Below, piece after piece: positions 30,340 to 38,681 of a stretch of DNA of 41,789 bases. The position numbers and the translations under genes are program-made. The notes below the pieces were generated by a model, which was given only the letters and a program-made list of their open reading frames with translations, did no database searches and was not told the DNA's origin. The stretch is from an uncultured Agathobacter sp. (GTDB taxonomy: Bacteria > Bacillota > Clostridia > Lachnospirales > Lachnospiraceae): positions 1 to 41,789 of the forward strand of contig CAKRNE010000021.1 of the NCBI GenBank assembly GCA_934365945.1, in the 5' to 3' direction. The stretch's first letter is position 1. The number at the start of each line of letters is the position of its first letter.

Positions 30340-31173
30340 ATGAATAAAAAGAAAACAATAGCTATAAGCGTTATTTGTGCTGTAGCAGTGATAGCGGCAG
30401 TGACCGGAGTGCTTATTTATATGCATTTTCGTCCGTATATCAGATTGAAGCAGACTACAGACAATTTATTAAACAGGGAATATGAATATACACTGGATGG
30501 TAAAGTAGAGGGCATGGATCTTAAGCTCCTCGGTGATTCGTTCGAGGGAACGATAAAAGGCCAAAAGGGAAAAACTGTTGTTTACGGGGATATCGCATAC
30601 AAGGATTCTGATTATCTAAAAATATATGCAGATATGGAAGGCGATATCATATTTGATGCCAGTCCGTTGATTGATCAGGCGATTAACACGGTTGCTGACA
30701 GCATACCTTTCGGTAAAAGTCTCATCAAATCTGCCTCAAGCGATGTGAAGATATCATATGATCAGGTTGAGTATATATTAAATCAAGATATAAAAACATT
30801 GAAAGATGAGGGTGTATCAAGTGATTTGATAAAAAATGTGTCTCATAGAAAGAGCGGTGGGTACACATTGTCATTGTTGAAGGATAAGGATGTAGATGAG
30901 AAGGATAAGCTTTTGGATGATGCTGCGTATTACTTCGAGATTGATTTAAAGGATTATGATACAAAGCTTGTAGTAGGAATACCTAAGGATAAAAATGACC
31001 ACAGGATTTCTGCAAATATATATGCTGATGAAATTACCTGGTCATTTACAGGTGAGTATGAAATTAAAGCAGTTGAAGATATCAAAATGCCTGAAGCTAC
31101 GGTTTCAGATAAGACAATTGATGTTTTGAAATCACTGTATTCGTCATATCTTGAAATTACTAAAAAATCATAA
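30340..31173 (+). CDS. Membrane-anchored extracytoplasmic protein of unknown function
   Basis: A 277-residue protein with one N-terminal signal-anchor helix (about 6-28) and a long extracellular domain of alternating strands (YTLDGKVEGMDLKLLGDSFEGTIKGQ ... TWSFTGEYEIKAVE). The shape resembles bacterial cell-surface domains that bind lipids or envelope components, but no motif is recognisable. ATG 30340 follows AGGGTGAG; GTG 30331 is in frame upstream. It ends the first transcription unit of the cluster: a new promoter lies at 31183-31211. Confidence 0.65.
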   Translation: MNKKKTIAISVICAVAVIAAVTGVLIYMHFRPYIRLKQTTDNLLNREYEYTLDGKVEGMDLKLLGDSFEGTIKGQKGKTVVYGDIAYKDSDYLKIYADMEGDIIFDASPLIDQAINTVADSIPFGKSLIKSASSDVKISYDQVEYILNQDIKTLKDEGVSSDLIKNVSHRKSGGYTLSLLKDKDVDEKDKLLDDAAYYFEIDLKDYDTKLVVGIPKDKNDHRISANIYADEITWSFTGEYEIKAVEDIKMPEATVSDKTIDVLKSLYSSYLEITKKS

Positions 31174-31182
31174 ATTTAATTG

Positions 31183-31211
31183 TTGATATTTTGCTACTAA
31201 ATTACTATAAT
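31183..31211 (+). promoter_or_regulatory. Promoter of the two zinc-ribbon membrane genes
   Basis: TTGATA (31183-31188), exactly 17 bp, perfect TATAAT (31206-31211). The leader to the ATG at 31352 is about 130 nt and AT-rich with no hairpin that I can call. Confidence 0.7.
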
Positions 31212-31351
31212 TTAATATGCTAGCACATTAATAGACTAAATTATCCGATGTTAAAGTATTTGAATCAGAGATTATCTGGTTTTAAATAAACAATCACGGC
31301 ACAAAAGAAAAAATGTTATGTGTCACTAAAAAAGAAGGGAGAGACAATATT

Positions 31352-32386
31352 ATGAATTGTCCAAATTGTGGTAAGGAGTTAAATCCTGGAGATAAGTTCT
31401 GTATTGCTTGCGGAACGAAGATTGAAAGCAGCACAGCCGGAGGCCAGACTGGTGCAGGAAATGGAGCCGGACCGATAAATAATAATTATTCGGCTGGTAC
31501 AGAAGGAAATGGAGCTGTTAATAATGGAGCAGGAAATTTTGGGGCCGGAATTAGTTTTGGAAGCTCTAAATCAATGATTCGAAGATATTTCTTTGGATTT
31601 AGTGATTTGATTTGGTTGTCTGTTGTAGTGTGGATTATATTCTCAGCATTGAAAATTCCATTTAAAGGATATAGTGTATTTTATGGACCAAGTCCATTTG
31701 AAACATTTTGCACAGTTATACAGGTTATTGCGGTAATAGTATTTCTTGGAGCAATTGGATTGACAATCTACATGAGAGTGACCGGTGTAGGAAGAAATAA
31801 TGTCGATATGGCTACACAAAAAGCTATAGAGATGTTAAGAACAAGAGCACAGGGTAAATTTAATGTTGATGAGGACCAAATCAAAGAGGTTAAACCTATA
31901 TTCTTTGCAGGTATGGGAGCAGAGCCGGATGATGATTTTAAATATGGAACAAAGAAAATTACAATGGGAGAAATTAAACATAAGCATTTTAGCAAATTCT
32001 TTAAAATAATCACTAAAGATCCGGTTTATGGTAATCGTATGGGATTAGATGGAGTTTCCAGATATTTGTTGGTTCAGGCAACCTTATATGCTTTTACAGA
32101 TACTCAGTTATTGGTGTACACTGGAAATGTAGATATTGCAACCGGAATGATTTATGATGAGCTGGTTTCAGAGATATTCTATAAGGATATAAATGGTGTA
32201 ACACAGGAAGATGTATTAAAGAAGTTTAGAGCAGGAATATTTAGAAAACAGTATTATTATGTTAAATATGTTTTATTTGATGTATGTGGTACTATAAAAG
32301 GTGCTTCACTTGATTCACGTTTTGCACCGGATGCAGAGGCAAGTCTTAAGGGCATGGAGAGCTACATCAGAGAAAAGAAGTATTAA
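31352..32386 (+). CDS. Zinc-ribbon membrane protein
   Basis: A 344-residue protein. An N-terminal zinc ribbon has C3/C6 and C17/C20 (MNCPNCGKELNPGDKFCIAC). A flexible Gly/Asn/Ala-rich linker runs from about 24 to 72, and two membrane helices follow (about 82-100 and 118-141). The C-terminal 200 residues are cytoplasmic and look like a folded alpha/beta domain (YLLVQATLYAFTDTQLLVYTGNVDIATGMIYDELVSEIFYKDIN), reminiscent of PH-like domains. ATG 31352 is chosen for its fit with the zinc ribbon start and a GGGAGAG site upstream; an ATG at 31313 is unlikely. Role unknown, probably part of the same envelope system. Confidence 0.78.
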   Translation: MNCPNCGKELNPGDKFCIACGTKIESSTAGGQTGAGNGAGPINNNYSAGTEGNGAVNNGAGNFGAGISFGSSKSMIRRYFFGFSDLIWLSVVVWIIFSALKIPFKGYSVFYGPSPFETFCTVIQVIAVIVFLGAIGLTIYMRVTGVGRNNVDMATQKAIEMLRTRAQGKFNVDEDQIKEVKPIFFAGMGAEPDDDFKYGTKKITMGEIKHKHFSKFFKIITKDPVYGNRMGLDGVSRYLLVQATLYAFTDTQLLVYTGNVDIATGMIYDELVSEIFYKDINGVTQEDVLKKFRAGIFRKQYYYVKYVLFDVCGTIKGASLDSRFAPDAEASLKGMESYIREKKY

Positions 32387-32406
32387 TAGAGGGAGGATAA
32401 AGCAAT

Positions 32407-34113
32407 ATGTTTTGTCGTAATTGCGGAGCAAAAAATGCAGATGATGCTGTTTTCTGCTGTGAGTGTGGAGCAAAGCTCATTGTAGAACAACAGGAGCCAC
32501 AAGCGGCAGCCCCGATAGATAATCCGGTAAATAATCCTGTTATTAATCCGGTTAGTCCAATTGAAGCATCAATGGGAAATCAGCCGTCACCATTTGAACC
32601 GCTTAAGAAAATCCCTAAAAAAATATATGCAATTGCAACCGGTGTTTTGGCCTTACTTATAGTATTGATTGTTGTTTATGTTAACGTCAGCTCGACAATC
32701 AACTTAGATAAATACGTTAAGGTTACTTACAGTGGTTATGATGGATATGGCACAGCTTCTGTATCTATCGATTGGGATTCAATCGAAAAGAAATATGGTT
32801 CAAAGGTTAAGTTTACTTCACAGGCTAAAAAGCAGATGAATACTTATCTTGGAGATGTTAGTGATAAGCCGATATCTTTTCTGCCGGTTATGGTTGGTAC
32901 ACCGGAACTGAATAAGCATGATAGTCTGAGCAATGGAGATAAGATTTCCTATAAATGGAATATTGATGATGAATCATTAAAAAAAGTATTTAAAAGCAAA
33001 ATCAAATATAGGGACAGTTCAGTTGAGGTGTCTGGTTTAGAGAAAGCTGAAAAGTTTGACGCTTTTAAGGATTTGAAGGTTGAATTCAGCGGTGTAGGTC
33101 CTGATGGAAAGGTGGAGCTTAAATACAAAGGAAAAGACCTTGATGAGGATTGCTTCTATTGTGAGGATAGCAACGGATTAAGCAATGGAGATAAGGTTGT
33201 TGTCAAATTACAGGGCGAACCGGAGAAATATGCAAAGCAGTATGGAAAAATCCCTAAAGAGATGAAGAAAACCTATAAGGTTAAGGGACTGGGCAAATAC
33301 GCTACAAAGCTTTCTGATGTAGATGATGATACGTTGGAGAATGCAAAAAAAGAAGCAGAAAAGATTGTTAAGGACAGTTGTTCATCATTTGGCTCAGACG
33401 AGACACTTAGCGCTACAACTTATGTAGGTGATTATCTTGAAGTGGCTAAGAAAAAGAAAGATATTTATGGAAATAAAAATGTCTTTGGAATCGTTTACAA
33501 AATAGATGTACAGATTCAGCCGGAAAACTGTAATCCAACAATGTTTACATATTACTATGATGTGAGGTATGACAATATTGTTGCTAATGATGATAAGAGC
33601 TGCACAATTGATTATGAAGATTATGAAACAACCTGGAGCTCTGTGAATACACAGGTTGATAATCCGAACTCATTTTTTGGCTCATATTATTATTACACAG
33701 GCTATGAGAGTATTGATAAATTGATGAATTCCAGAAAAGAGAACAGTCAGACAAGTTATGACACTGAATGGAATATCGATGGAGTTGATGCGACTACCGC
33801 AGCCAACAGCGAGGATTACATCTGTGCCTATAGTGCAGAAAGAGAAATCACTACAGATGAGATTAATAACTTCAAAAACAGCGATTACTCTTCATATGGA
33901 TTTCCAGGTGGAAGAGATGTTATACAGATGATTATCAATGAAATGTATGCAAGACACGGTTATCAGTTTACAGATGCTGATCTTACCAACTACTTTAATC
34001 AGAAGCAGTGGTATTCAAGCATTCCGAATAAGACAACAGATATGGATGGCATTTATAAAAACATGTCAAGTGTTGAGCAGGCTAATGTAACGCTGTTACA
34101 GCAGTACAAGTAG
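32407..34113 (+). CDS. Zinc-ribbon, single-pass protein with C-terminal YARHG domain
   Basis: A 568-residue protein. Cytoplasmic zinc ribbon (C3/C6 and C17/C20), Pro/Asn-rich linker, one membrane helix (about 72-94), then a long extracellular part. That part has beta-rich modules with phrases that recur (YSGYDGYGTASVSIDWDS and FSGVGPDGKVELKYKGKD; SLSNGDKI and GLSNGDKVVVKL). It ends in a YARHG domain (about 508-560; IQMIINEMYARHGYQF ... YFNQKQWYSS), an extracellular module of unknown function found with zinc ribbons in Firmicutes. GGGAGG lies before the ATG, 20 nt after the previous stop. It closes the cluster before a strong terminator. Confidence 0.88.
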   Translation: MFCRNCGAKNADDAVFCCECGAKLIVEQQEPQAAAPIDNPVNNPVINPVSPIEASMGNQPSPFEPLKKIPKKIYAIATGVLALLIVLIVVYVNVSSTINLDKYVKVTYSGYDGYGTASVSIDWDSIEKKYGSKVKFTSQAKKQMNTYLGDVSDKPISFLPVMVGTPELNKHDSLSNGDKISYKWNIDDESLKKVFKSKIKYRDSSVEVSGLEKAEKFDAFKDLKVEFSGVGPDGKVELKYKGKDLDEDCFYCEDSNGLSNGDKVVVKLQGEPEKYAKQYGKIPKEMKKTYKVKGLGKYATKLSDVDDDTLENAKKEAEKIVKDSCSSFGSDETLSATTYVGDYLEVAKKKKDIYGNKNVFGIVYKIDVQIQPENCNPTMFTYYYDVRYDNIVANDDKSCTIDYEDYETTWSSVNTQVDNPNSFFGSYYYYTGYESIDKLMNSRKENSQTSYDTEWNIDGVDATTAANSEDYICAYSAEREITTDEINNFKNSDYSSYGFPGGRDVIQMIINEMYARHGYQFTDADLTNYFNQKQWYSSIPNKTTDMDGIYKNMSSVEQANVTLLQQYK

Positions 34114-34146
34114 AGGTTTTCAGAAAATAATTTAATAGAACGAATA

Positions 34147-34195
34147 AAAACATGCGATACTGAGCAGTAAAACAACTTGGTATCGCATGTTTTTT
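34147..34195 (+). terminator. Terminator closing the kinase/FHA/ABC cluster
   Basis: A perfect 14-bp stem (34147-34160, AAAACATGCGATAC, with 34180-34193) around a 19-nt loop, continuing into a TTTTTTG tail. Very convincing. Confidence 0.93.
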
Positions 34196-34196
34196 G

Positions 34197-34619
34197 TATT
34201 GTCATCCAATTATAGGATTCACAGAGAAACAAATTTTAATTCAAAACTTCATTTTGTCCTATGGTGGTATTCCTGAATAGATGTGTGATTTTTCAGAAAA
34301 TTAATAATGACAAAAAGGTACTGCTATGCTACAATCATCTTAAAGCATTATATTTCTGTTGAGCGACACCACAGTACACATTTTCATCGGTGCGTATCAC
34401 TTTGAAGAGGGCAGAACCACTTAGTATTTTTCGACAAAGACATGGAAATTTTCAATGCTTTAAGTTACCTATCAATAGCAGGGAAAATAGATATGTCGAT
34501 TGAGAAAACCTTATGTGAATGAAGCGGACTGGGGGTGCTGATGCTTTATATTGATAAGAGATTTCGTATCATGCGATATTATATTCTCCCTGCTCACACA
34601 ACTAAACAGGAGGAGAATA
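34197..34619. other. Gene-free region ahead of the PD-(D/E)XK gene
   Basis: No ORF with a ribosome site was found on either strand. A short frame at about 34400-34515 (HLVFFDKDMEIFNALSYLS, then AGKIDMSIEKTLCE and a stop) looks protein-like and could be a relic, but no family is recognisable. TTGATA near 34551 is a weak candidate -35. AGGAGGAG just before 34620 is the ribosome site of the next gene. Confidence 0.35.
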
Positions 34620-35495
34620 ATGTCGGGAGAGACAAAAGAAGTTTTGGGCAGTAATTATGTCCAGAACGATGTAATCATCAACAGATTGATTGACAAAATG
34701 ACACTGTTTGATGACAATCTGATGAGTCTTGTATTCGGGCAGAATATCGAGACAACGGAGCTGTTGCTTCGTGTAATAATGGAACGAGATATTAAGGTTA
34801 TAGACGTCAGGGGGCAGGATGAATTAAAAACCCCAATGATTGGCGGACGATGTATTACTTTGGACGTGCATGCAATAGATGTCGATGGCAGGCATATTGA
34901 TATCGAGGTGCAGATTAATGCGGAGGGCTCGCATGTCAGAAGAGCCAGATATCACAGCAGTATGATGGATGCGAGGATGCTGAAGGAAGGACAGGAGTTT
35001 AAGGAGATTAAGGATTCCTACGTGATTTTTATTTATGATCACGATAAATTCCGAAAAGGACTGCCATTTTATCACATTCAAAGGCGTGTTGATGAAACAG
35101 GCGAAGTCTTTGGAGATGGTTCACATATCATCTATGTAAATGGAAGGTATGAAGGTAATGATGATATAGGCCGGATGATGAAAGATTTTCACCAGTGCAG
35201 GCCGGAGCAGATAAAAAGCGAGACATTGTCAAAAGCAGTGGCTTATTACAAAGAAAAGGAAGGACGTGGTGCTATGAGTGAAGCTGTAAGAAAGTATGCA
35301 ATGGAATATGCCAAAGAATATGGAGAGGAACAGAAGCAGGCTGGTATTAAACAGGGGGAAAATTATATGCTATATTCGCTTGTGCAGGATGGAGATATAA
35401 ATCCTGAGAAAGCTGCGGTAAGACTTGAAATTACAGTTGACGAGCTGCGACGTCAGATGAACGAGGCAGGTTATCAGATTCCTACCGGAGCATAA
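34620..35495 (+). CDS. PD-(D/E)XK nuclease-family (Rpn/YhgA-like) transposase-related protein
   Basis: A 291-residue protein. The nuclease core is visible as an Asp in CITLDVHAIDVDG and the EXQ-type motif IDIEVQI (about residues 80-100), the pattern of the PDDEXK_2 Rpn family. Then come SHVRRARYHSSMMDARMLKEGQ and a helical C-terminal region with KYAMEYAKEYGEEQKQAG and a LEITVDELRRQM end. Rpn proteins promote recombination or DNA cleavage and are abundant and variable in gut Firmicutes. AGGAGGAG precedes the ATG; an in-frame ATG at 34551 lacks a site. No terminal repeats were seen around it, so it is not a mobile element by itself. Confidence 0.85.
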   Translation: MSGETKEVLGSNYVQNDVIINRLIDKMTLFDDNLMSLVFGQNIETTELLLRVIMERDIKVIDVRGQDELKTPMIGGRCITLDVHAIDVDGRHIDIEVQINAEGSHVRRARYHSSMMDARMLKEGQEFKEIKDSYVIFIYDHDKFRKGLPFYHIQRRVDETGEVFGDGSHIIYVNGRYEGNDDIGRMMKDFHQCRPEQIKSETLSKAVAYYKEKEGRGAMSEAVRKYAMEYAKEYGEEQKQAGIKQGENYMLYSLVQDGDINPEKAAVRLEITVDELRRQMNEAGYQIPTGA

Positions 35496-35536
35496 TACCG
35501 GCTAAATTTTAGGTTTATATTTTTAACATAAGTAAA

Positions 35537-35574
35537 AAAAGCGGTTTCAAGACATTCGTCCTGAAACCGCTTTT
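35537..35574. terminator. Bidirectional terminator between the nuclease and but genes
   Basis: AAAAGCGGTTTCA (35537-35549) pairs with TGAAACCGCTTTT (35562-35574). An inner GAC/GTC pair surrounds an ATTC loop. A-run and T-run on the two sides let it end both convergent transcripts. Confidence 0.9.
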
Positions 35575-35600
35575 ATTGTAAAAATTATATCCAAAGTTAA

Positions 35601-36941
35601 TTATCTGTTAGATCTTCTCCAAATGTTCATCTTCTCAGCCTCTTTGATGAGCTCATCACGGAAATCAGGATGAGCAACTGAGATGATTGCCTCAGCCTTC
35701 TGCCATGTAGAAAGACCCTTTACATTTACCATACCATACTCTGTAACGATATAGTGTGTGTTGGCTCTTGTGTCAGTAACGACAGAACCCTCTACGAGAG
35801 TAGGACGGATACGTGAGTGAACTACGCCCTGCTTGTCGGTGAAGGTTGAAGAGCAGCAGATAAAGCTCTTTCCACCGTTTGACATATATGCACCGAGAAC
35901 GAAATCAAGCTGTCCGCCGGCACCGCTGATGTGCTTTGTGCCTGAGGTCTCTGAGCTGATCTGTCCGAAGAGGTCAAGGTCTACGCAGTTATTGATTGAG
36001 ATGAAATTGTCGAGTGCGGCAATGTTCTTGATGTCATTTGTGTAGCTTACCGGGGCGCTCATAAGCTCAGGATTCTCATCGAGGTAGTCGTACATCTTCT
36101 TGGTTCCGGCACCGAAGCCGTAAGCCTGACGATAACGATCGATGTTTTTCTTTGCGCCTGTGATCTTTCCGGCCTTTGCGATGTCAACGAATGCGTCAAC
36201 GTACATCTCTGTGTGGACACCGAGATCCTTGAGGTCTGACTCAGCGATGAGCGAGCCTACTGCGTTTGGCATTCCGCCGATACCGAGCTGGAGACAGGCA
36301 CCGTTTGGAATCTGGTCAACGATAAGCTCTGCAACTTTCTTGTCTACATCTGTTGCAGGACCACCGGCACCAAGCTCTCCGATTGCAGGGTTGTCACCCT
36401 CAACAATGTAAGAAACCTGTGAAATATGTACATTGGCCTCTGAACCGCCGTGACAGCGAGGCATGTTTTCATTGACCTCAACGATGATTTTCTTTGAAGT
36501 CTCGCATACAGCACCGAGGTGAGATGCGTTAGGTCCAAAGTTGAAGTATCCGTGTGAATCCATCGGTGCAACCTGGAACATAGCGACATCGTCAGGTGTT
36601 GTTGAATCTCTATAATAACGAGGAAGCTCTGAGTAACGGATTGGTGAGTAGAAAGAACAGCCTCTCTTGATAAGCTTTCTCTCATAACCGCCCATATGCC
36701 ATGAGTTCCATGTGAAGTGCTTGCCTGCATCCTCACGCTCGAAAATGGCAAGTGGCTTAAGTAAAATACCACCACGTACATTGACATCCTTAAGTTCATC
36801 AGTTCTTCTGGCAAGTGCCTTGTCGAGTGCATCAGGTGTGCCTGTGCACCAGCCGTAGTCAACCCAGTCGCCTGATTTGACAATCTTTACTGCCTCATCT
36901 GCTGAGACAAGTTTCTGCTTGTACTCTTCTAAAAAGCTCAT
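35601..36941 (-). CDS. but: Butyryl-CoA:acetate CoA-transferase
   Basis: A 446-residue enzyme of the length and sequence of But from Roseburia and Agathobacter. It moves CoA from butyryl-CoA to acetate, releasing butyrate and acetyl-CoA in the last step of butyrate fermentation. Family motifs include [11 protein letters not shown] (220-230) for CoA binding, the candidate catalytic Glu E245 in HTEMYVDAF, and [10 protein letters not shown] plus [11 protein letters not shown] toward the C-terminus. The related 4-hydroxybutyrate CoA-transferases differ in detail, but the whole-length match to my memory of But is good. GGAGG is 6 nt upstream of the ATG. It is a single-gene unit with its own promoter (37044-37016) and a Rex-like box (36984-37001). 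Confidence 0.9.
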   Translation of the reverse strand: MSFLEEYKQKLVSADEAVKIVKSGDWVDYGWCTGTPDALDKALARRTDELKDVNVRGGILLKPLAIFEREDAGKHFTWNSWHMGGYERKLIKRGCSFYSPIRYSELPRYYRDSTTPDDVAMFQVAPMDSHGYFNFGPNASHLGAVCETSKKIIVEVNENMPRCHGGSEANVHISQVSYIVEGDNPAIGELGAGGPATDVDKKVAELIVDQIPNGACLQLGIGGMPNAVGSLIAESDLKDLGVHTEMYVDAFVDIAKAGKITGAKKNIDRYRQAYGFGAGTKKMYDYLDENPELMSAPVSYTNDIKNIAALDNFISINNCVDLDLFGQISSETSGTKHISGAGGQLDFVLGAYMSNGGKSFICCSSTFTDKQGVVHSRIRPTLVEGSVVTDTRANTHYIVTEYGMVNVKGLSTWQKAEAIISVAHPDFRDELIKEAEKMNIWRRSNR

Positions 36942-36983
36942 AAAATCCTCCTTAGATACCTAAAATGATAGTAGCAAACTGCT

Positions 36984-37001
36984 ACGTTAAAAAAATAACA
37001 A
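36984..37001 (-). promoter_or_regulatory. Candidate Rex (NADH/NAD+ redox) operator of but
   Basis: On the minus strand it reads TTGTTAT-TTTT-TTAACGT, matching 11 of the 14 defined positions of the Rex consensus TTGTTAA-N4-TTAACAA. It lies just downstream of the predicted start of but transcription. Rex is known to repress fermentation genes in clostridia when NADH is low. A GTAGCA-AAC-TGCTAC inverted repeat sits next to it at 36971-36985. Confidence 0.45.
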
Positions 37002-37015
37002 ACTCTATAACCTCT

Positions 37016-37044
37016 ATATTATCACTTTAGAGAGGATTTTACAA
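37016..37044 (-). promoter_or_regulatory. Promoter of the but gene
   Basis: Minus strand TTGTAA (37044-37039), exactly 17 bp, TAATAT (37021-37016). The start would fall near 37008, about 65 nt before the ATG. This suits a highly expressed gene, with the Rex-like box directly after it. Confidence 0.65.
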
Positions 37045-37085
37045 GTTGGTAAATGCTGGTAGCAACTTTTATATGAAAACCTCTG

Positions 37086-38177
37086 CTAGTCACCCTCCGG
37101 AAGCATCCATTCCTCAGCCTGCTTCTGGTAATCGGCGGCCTGACTGCGCAGTGAATCAATCAGCTCCTTATCGCCTTTAAATACATTCCTTGATTTAGGA
37201 GGAAGCGAATCAAGCTTTTTCTGCTTCTCATCCGCCCATTTTGAGTAGCACTCAGACAGGGCATGAAGCGCCTTACCACCGCCGCACTCCACATCAAGTA
37301 CAGGCTTTGTCTCGAAGGCAGCGTTGTAATACCACAGGCTTGCCTCCTCATAGTCTGCCTTGTCGAAATAGTATGCACCGAGCTCACAGCACACCTCGCT
37401 GTAGCCATCAACTGCCACATTCTTGAGGGCAACAGAAAAGAACTTGTCATAGTCGCCATTCATGCGGTAGTAGCGGGATAGCACGCAGGTCGATTCGATG
37501 TCAGGGCTGTTGCGGTACTCGCCCTGGAAATATGGCAGGGCATTGGTAAAATCCTCGGGGCTTCCGCATTTTAAAAGCTCCTTGGCATACATAGTCGCTA
37601 TACTTTTTGGCAGGGTACCGTTTTTTTCAAAGGAACGCTTAAATATAGTGAAATCACGCTTGCCGTGAGTGCCCTGCGGCAGATGCTGTATACAGATATC
37701 GCTGTCATAGACCACAGGCTCTAAGCGCACAGTCTCGTGCACCGGATTAATCCATGTAAACGTGCGAAGCCTCTTGAACAGCTTCGGACGGTACTCTGAG
37801 GATGAATTTTGCACTGTGTTGAATTTGCTCGGAGTGATGTATTTCATCTGGACAATCTCAATCTCCGGCAGCAGCGCAGCCTTAAGCATCATGAAACGCC
37901 TGCGGTTTGTATCGTCGAGCACCTCGTCGGCATCAGGTGCATATATGTATTCCTGCGTAGCCTTGGAAAACGAAAAATTCCTGGCCGCAGCAAAATCGTC
38001 GCACCATGAGAAATCATAGATTTTGTCAGTATACCGAGCAGCTATCTCCTTTGTGCTGTCCGTCGAGCCGGTGTCCACTATGATGATTTCATCCATCAGC
38101 CCTTTGAGACTGTTCAGGCATCGTTCGAGCACCTCTTCTTCATTTTTTACTATCATGCATAAGCTAATTGTAATCAT
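37086..38177 (-). CDS. Family 2 glycosyltransferase with C-terminal helical repeats
   Basis: A 363-residue protein. The N-terminal GT-A domain (about 1-215) has ISLCMIVKNEEEVLERCL, the nucleotide-sugar loop VDTGSTDSTKEIA and the metal-binding DAD motif in YAPDADEVLDD. The second half looks like TPR-type helices (DFTNALPYFQGEYRN, then SEVCCELGAYYFDKADYEEASLWYYNAAF). This two-part design is common in Firmicutes enzymes that glycosylate proteins or peptides (SunS-like) or make surface glycans. The start is set at 38177 because GGAG lies 6 nt upstream; the ATG at 38189 contains that site. The acceptor is unknown. It does not seem to be co-transcribed with but, as the but promoter lies between. 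Confidence 0.87.
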   Translation of the reverse strand: MITISLCMIVKNEEEVLERCLNSLKGLMDEIIIVDTGSTDSTKEIAARYTDKIYDFSWCDDFAAARNFSFSKATQEYIYAPDADEVLDDTNRRRFMMLKAALLPEIEIVQMKYITPSKFNTVQNSSSEYRPKLFKRLRTFTWINPVHETVRLEPVVYDSDICIQHLPQGTHGKRDFTIFKRSFEKNGTLPKSIATMYAKELLKCGSPEDFTNALPYFQGEYRNSPDIESTCVLSRYYRMNGDYDKFFSVALKNVAVDGYSEVCCELGAYYFDKADYEEASLWYYNAAFETKPVLDVECGGGKALHALSECYSKWADEKQKKLDSLPPKSRNVFKGDKELIDSLRSQAADYQKQAEEWMLPEGD

Positions 38178-38255
38178 ATTTATCTCCATTTACCGGTCGG
38201 ATGTTATAATTGTATTATAATATATATCGGCATGTTTTGCAGAAATATTTGTGTA

Positions 38256-38284
38256 TTGTAAATATTGCCTGGATTTCATATAAT
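38256..38284 (+). promoter_or_regulatory. Promoter of the UPF0175 gene
   Basis: TTGTAA (38256-38261), exactly 17 bp, perfect TATAAT (38279-38284), 45 bp before the ATG at 38330. The reverse-strand glycosyltransferase gene starts on the other side of this region. Confidence 0.7.
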
Positions 38285-38329
38285 TGAAATGTAATGTTGG
38301 AATTATATTAGAATTTGGAGGGAAAGACT

Positions 38330-38626
38330 ATGAGTTCAAAGAATATAGATATAAAAATATCAGAAGATTTAGTACCTTATTTGTATATACTAAAAGATGG
38401 CGAAACAGTAAGTGATAAGCTTACATTATCAGCAGTGGTAGGTTTGTTTACTACTAAAGTTATTACTTTAGAAAAAGCTGCAGAGTTGACTGGTAAAAGT
38501 ATATGGGATTTTATAGATATTCTTAAGGTATATGGTATACCATGGGGAGAATATGAGGAGGATGACATGGATATGGATGATGTTTTTTTGAGTAAATTCG
38601 GGGGAGTAATGGATGAAAAAAATTGA
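38330..38626 (+). CDS. UPF0175 family protein (orphan VapB-like antitoxin)
   Basis: A 98-residue protein with the UPF0175 pattern: an N-terminal strand, LSAVVGLFTTKVITLEKAAEL, then TGKSIWDFIDILKVYGIPW with the conserved WDFI.LK.YGIPW end of the HTH-like domain, and an acidic tail. UPF0175 proteins are usually antitoxins whose stop overlaps a PIN-like (DUF3368) toxin gene. Here only a 10-codon frame (MKKIDIIIRF) follows in the overlapping position before a stop, so the toxin is missing. GGAGGG is 7 nt before the ATG; an upstream TTG at 38315 overlaps that site. Confidence 0.85.
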   Translation: MSSKNIDIKISEDLVPYLYILKDGETVSDKLTLSAVVGLFTTKVITLEKAAELTGKSIWDFIDILKVYGIPWGEYEEDDMDMDDVFLSKFGGVMDEKN

Positions 38627-38681
38627 CATTATAATCAGATTTTAGCAAGGAATAACGAAGTAAATTAGAAGAGGAACAAAC

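Noticed and set aside
21547..34113. Type VI or type VII secretion locus
   Set aside because: Kinase, phosphatase and FHA parts are present, but no sheath, baseplate, EccC/EssC ATPase, WXG100 or other secretion component is found.
34620..35495. Complete transposon
   Set aside because: The PD-(D/E)XK gene is intact, but no terminal inverted repeats or target duplication are visible around it.
36344..36883. 179-codon reverse frame within but
   Set aside because: It is a shifted frame over conserved CoA-transferase sequence, with no ribosome site.
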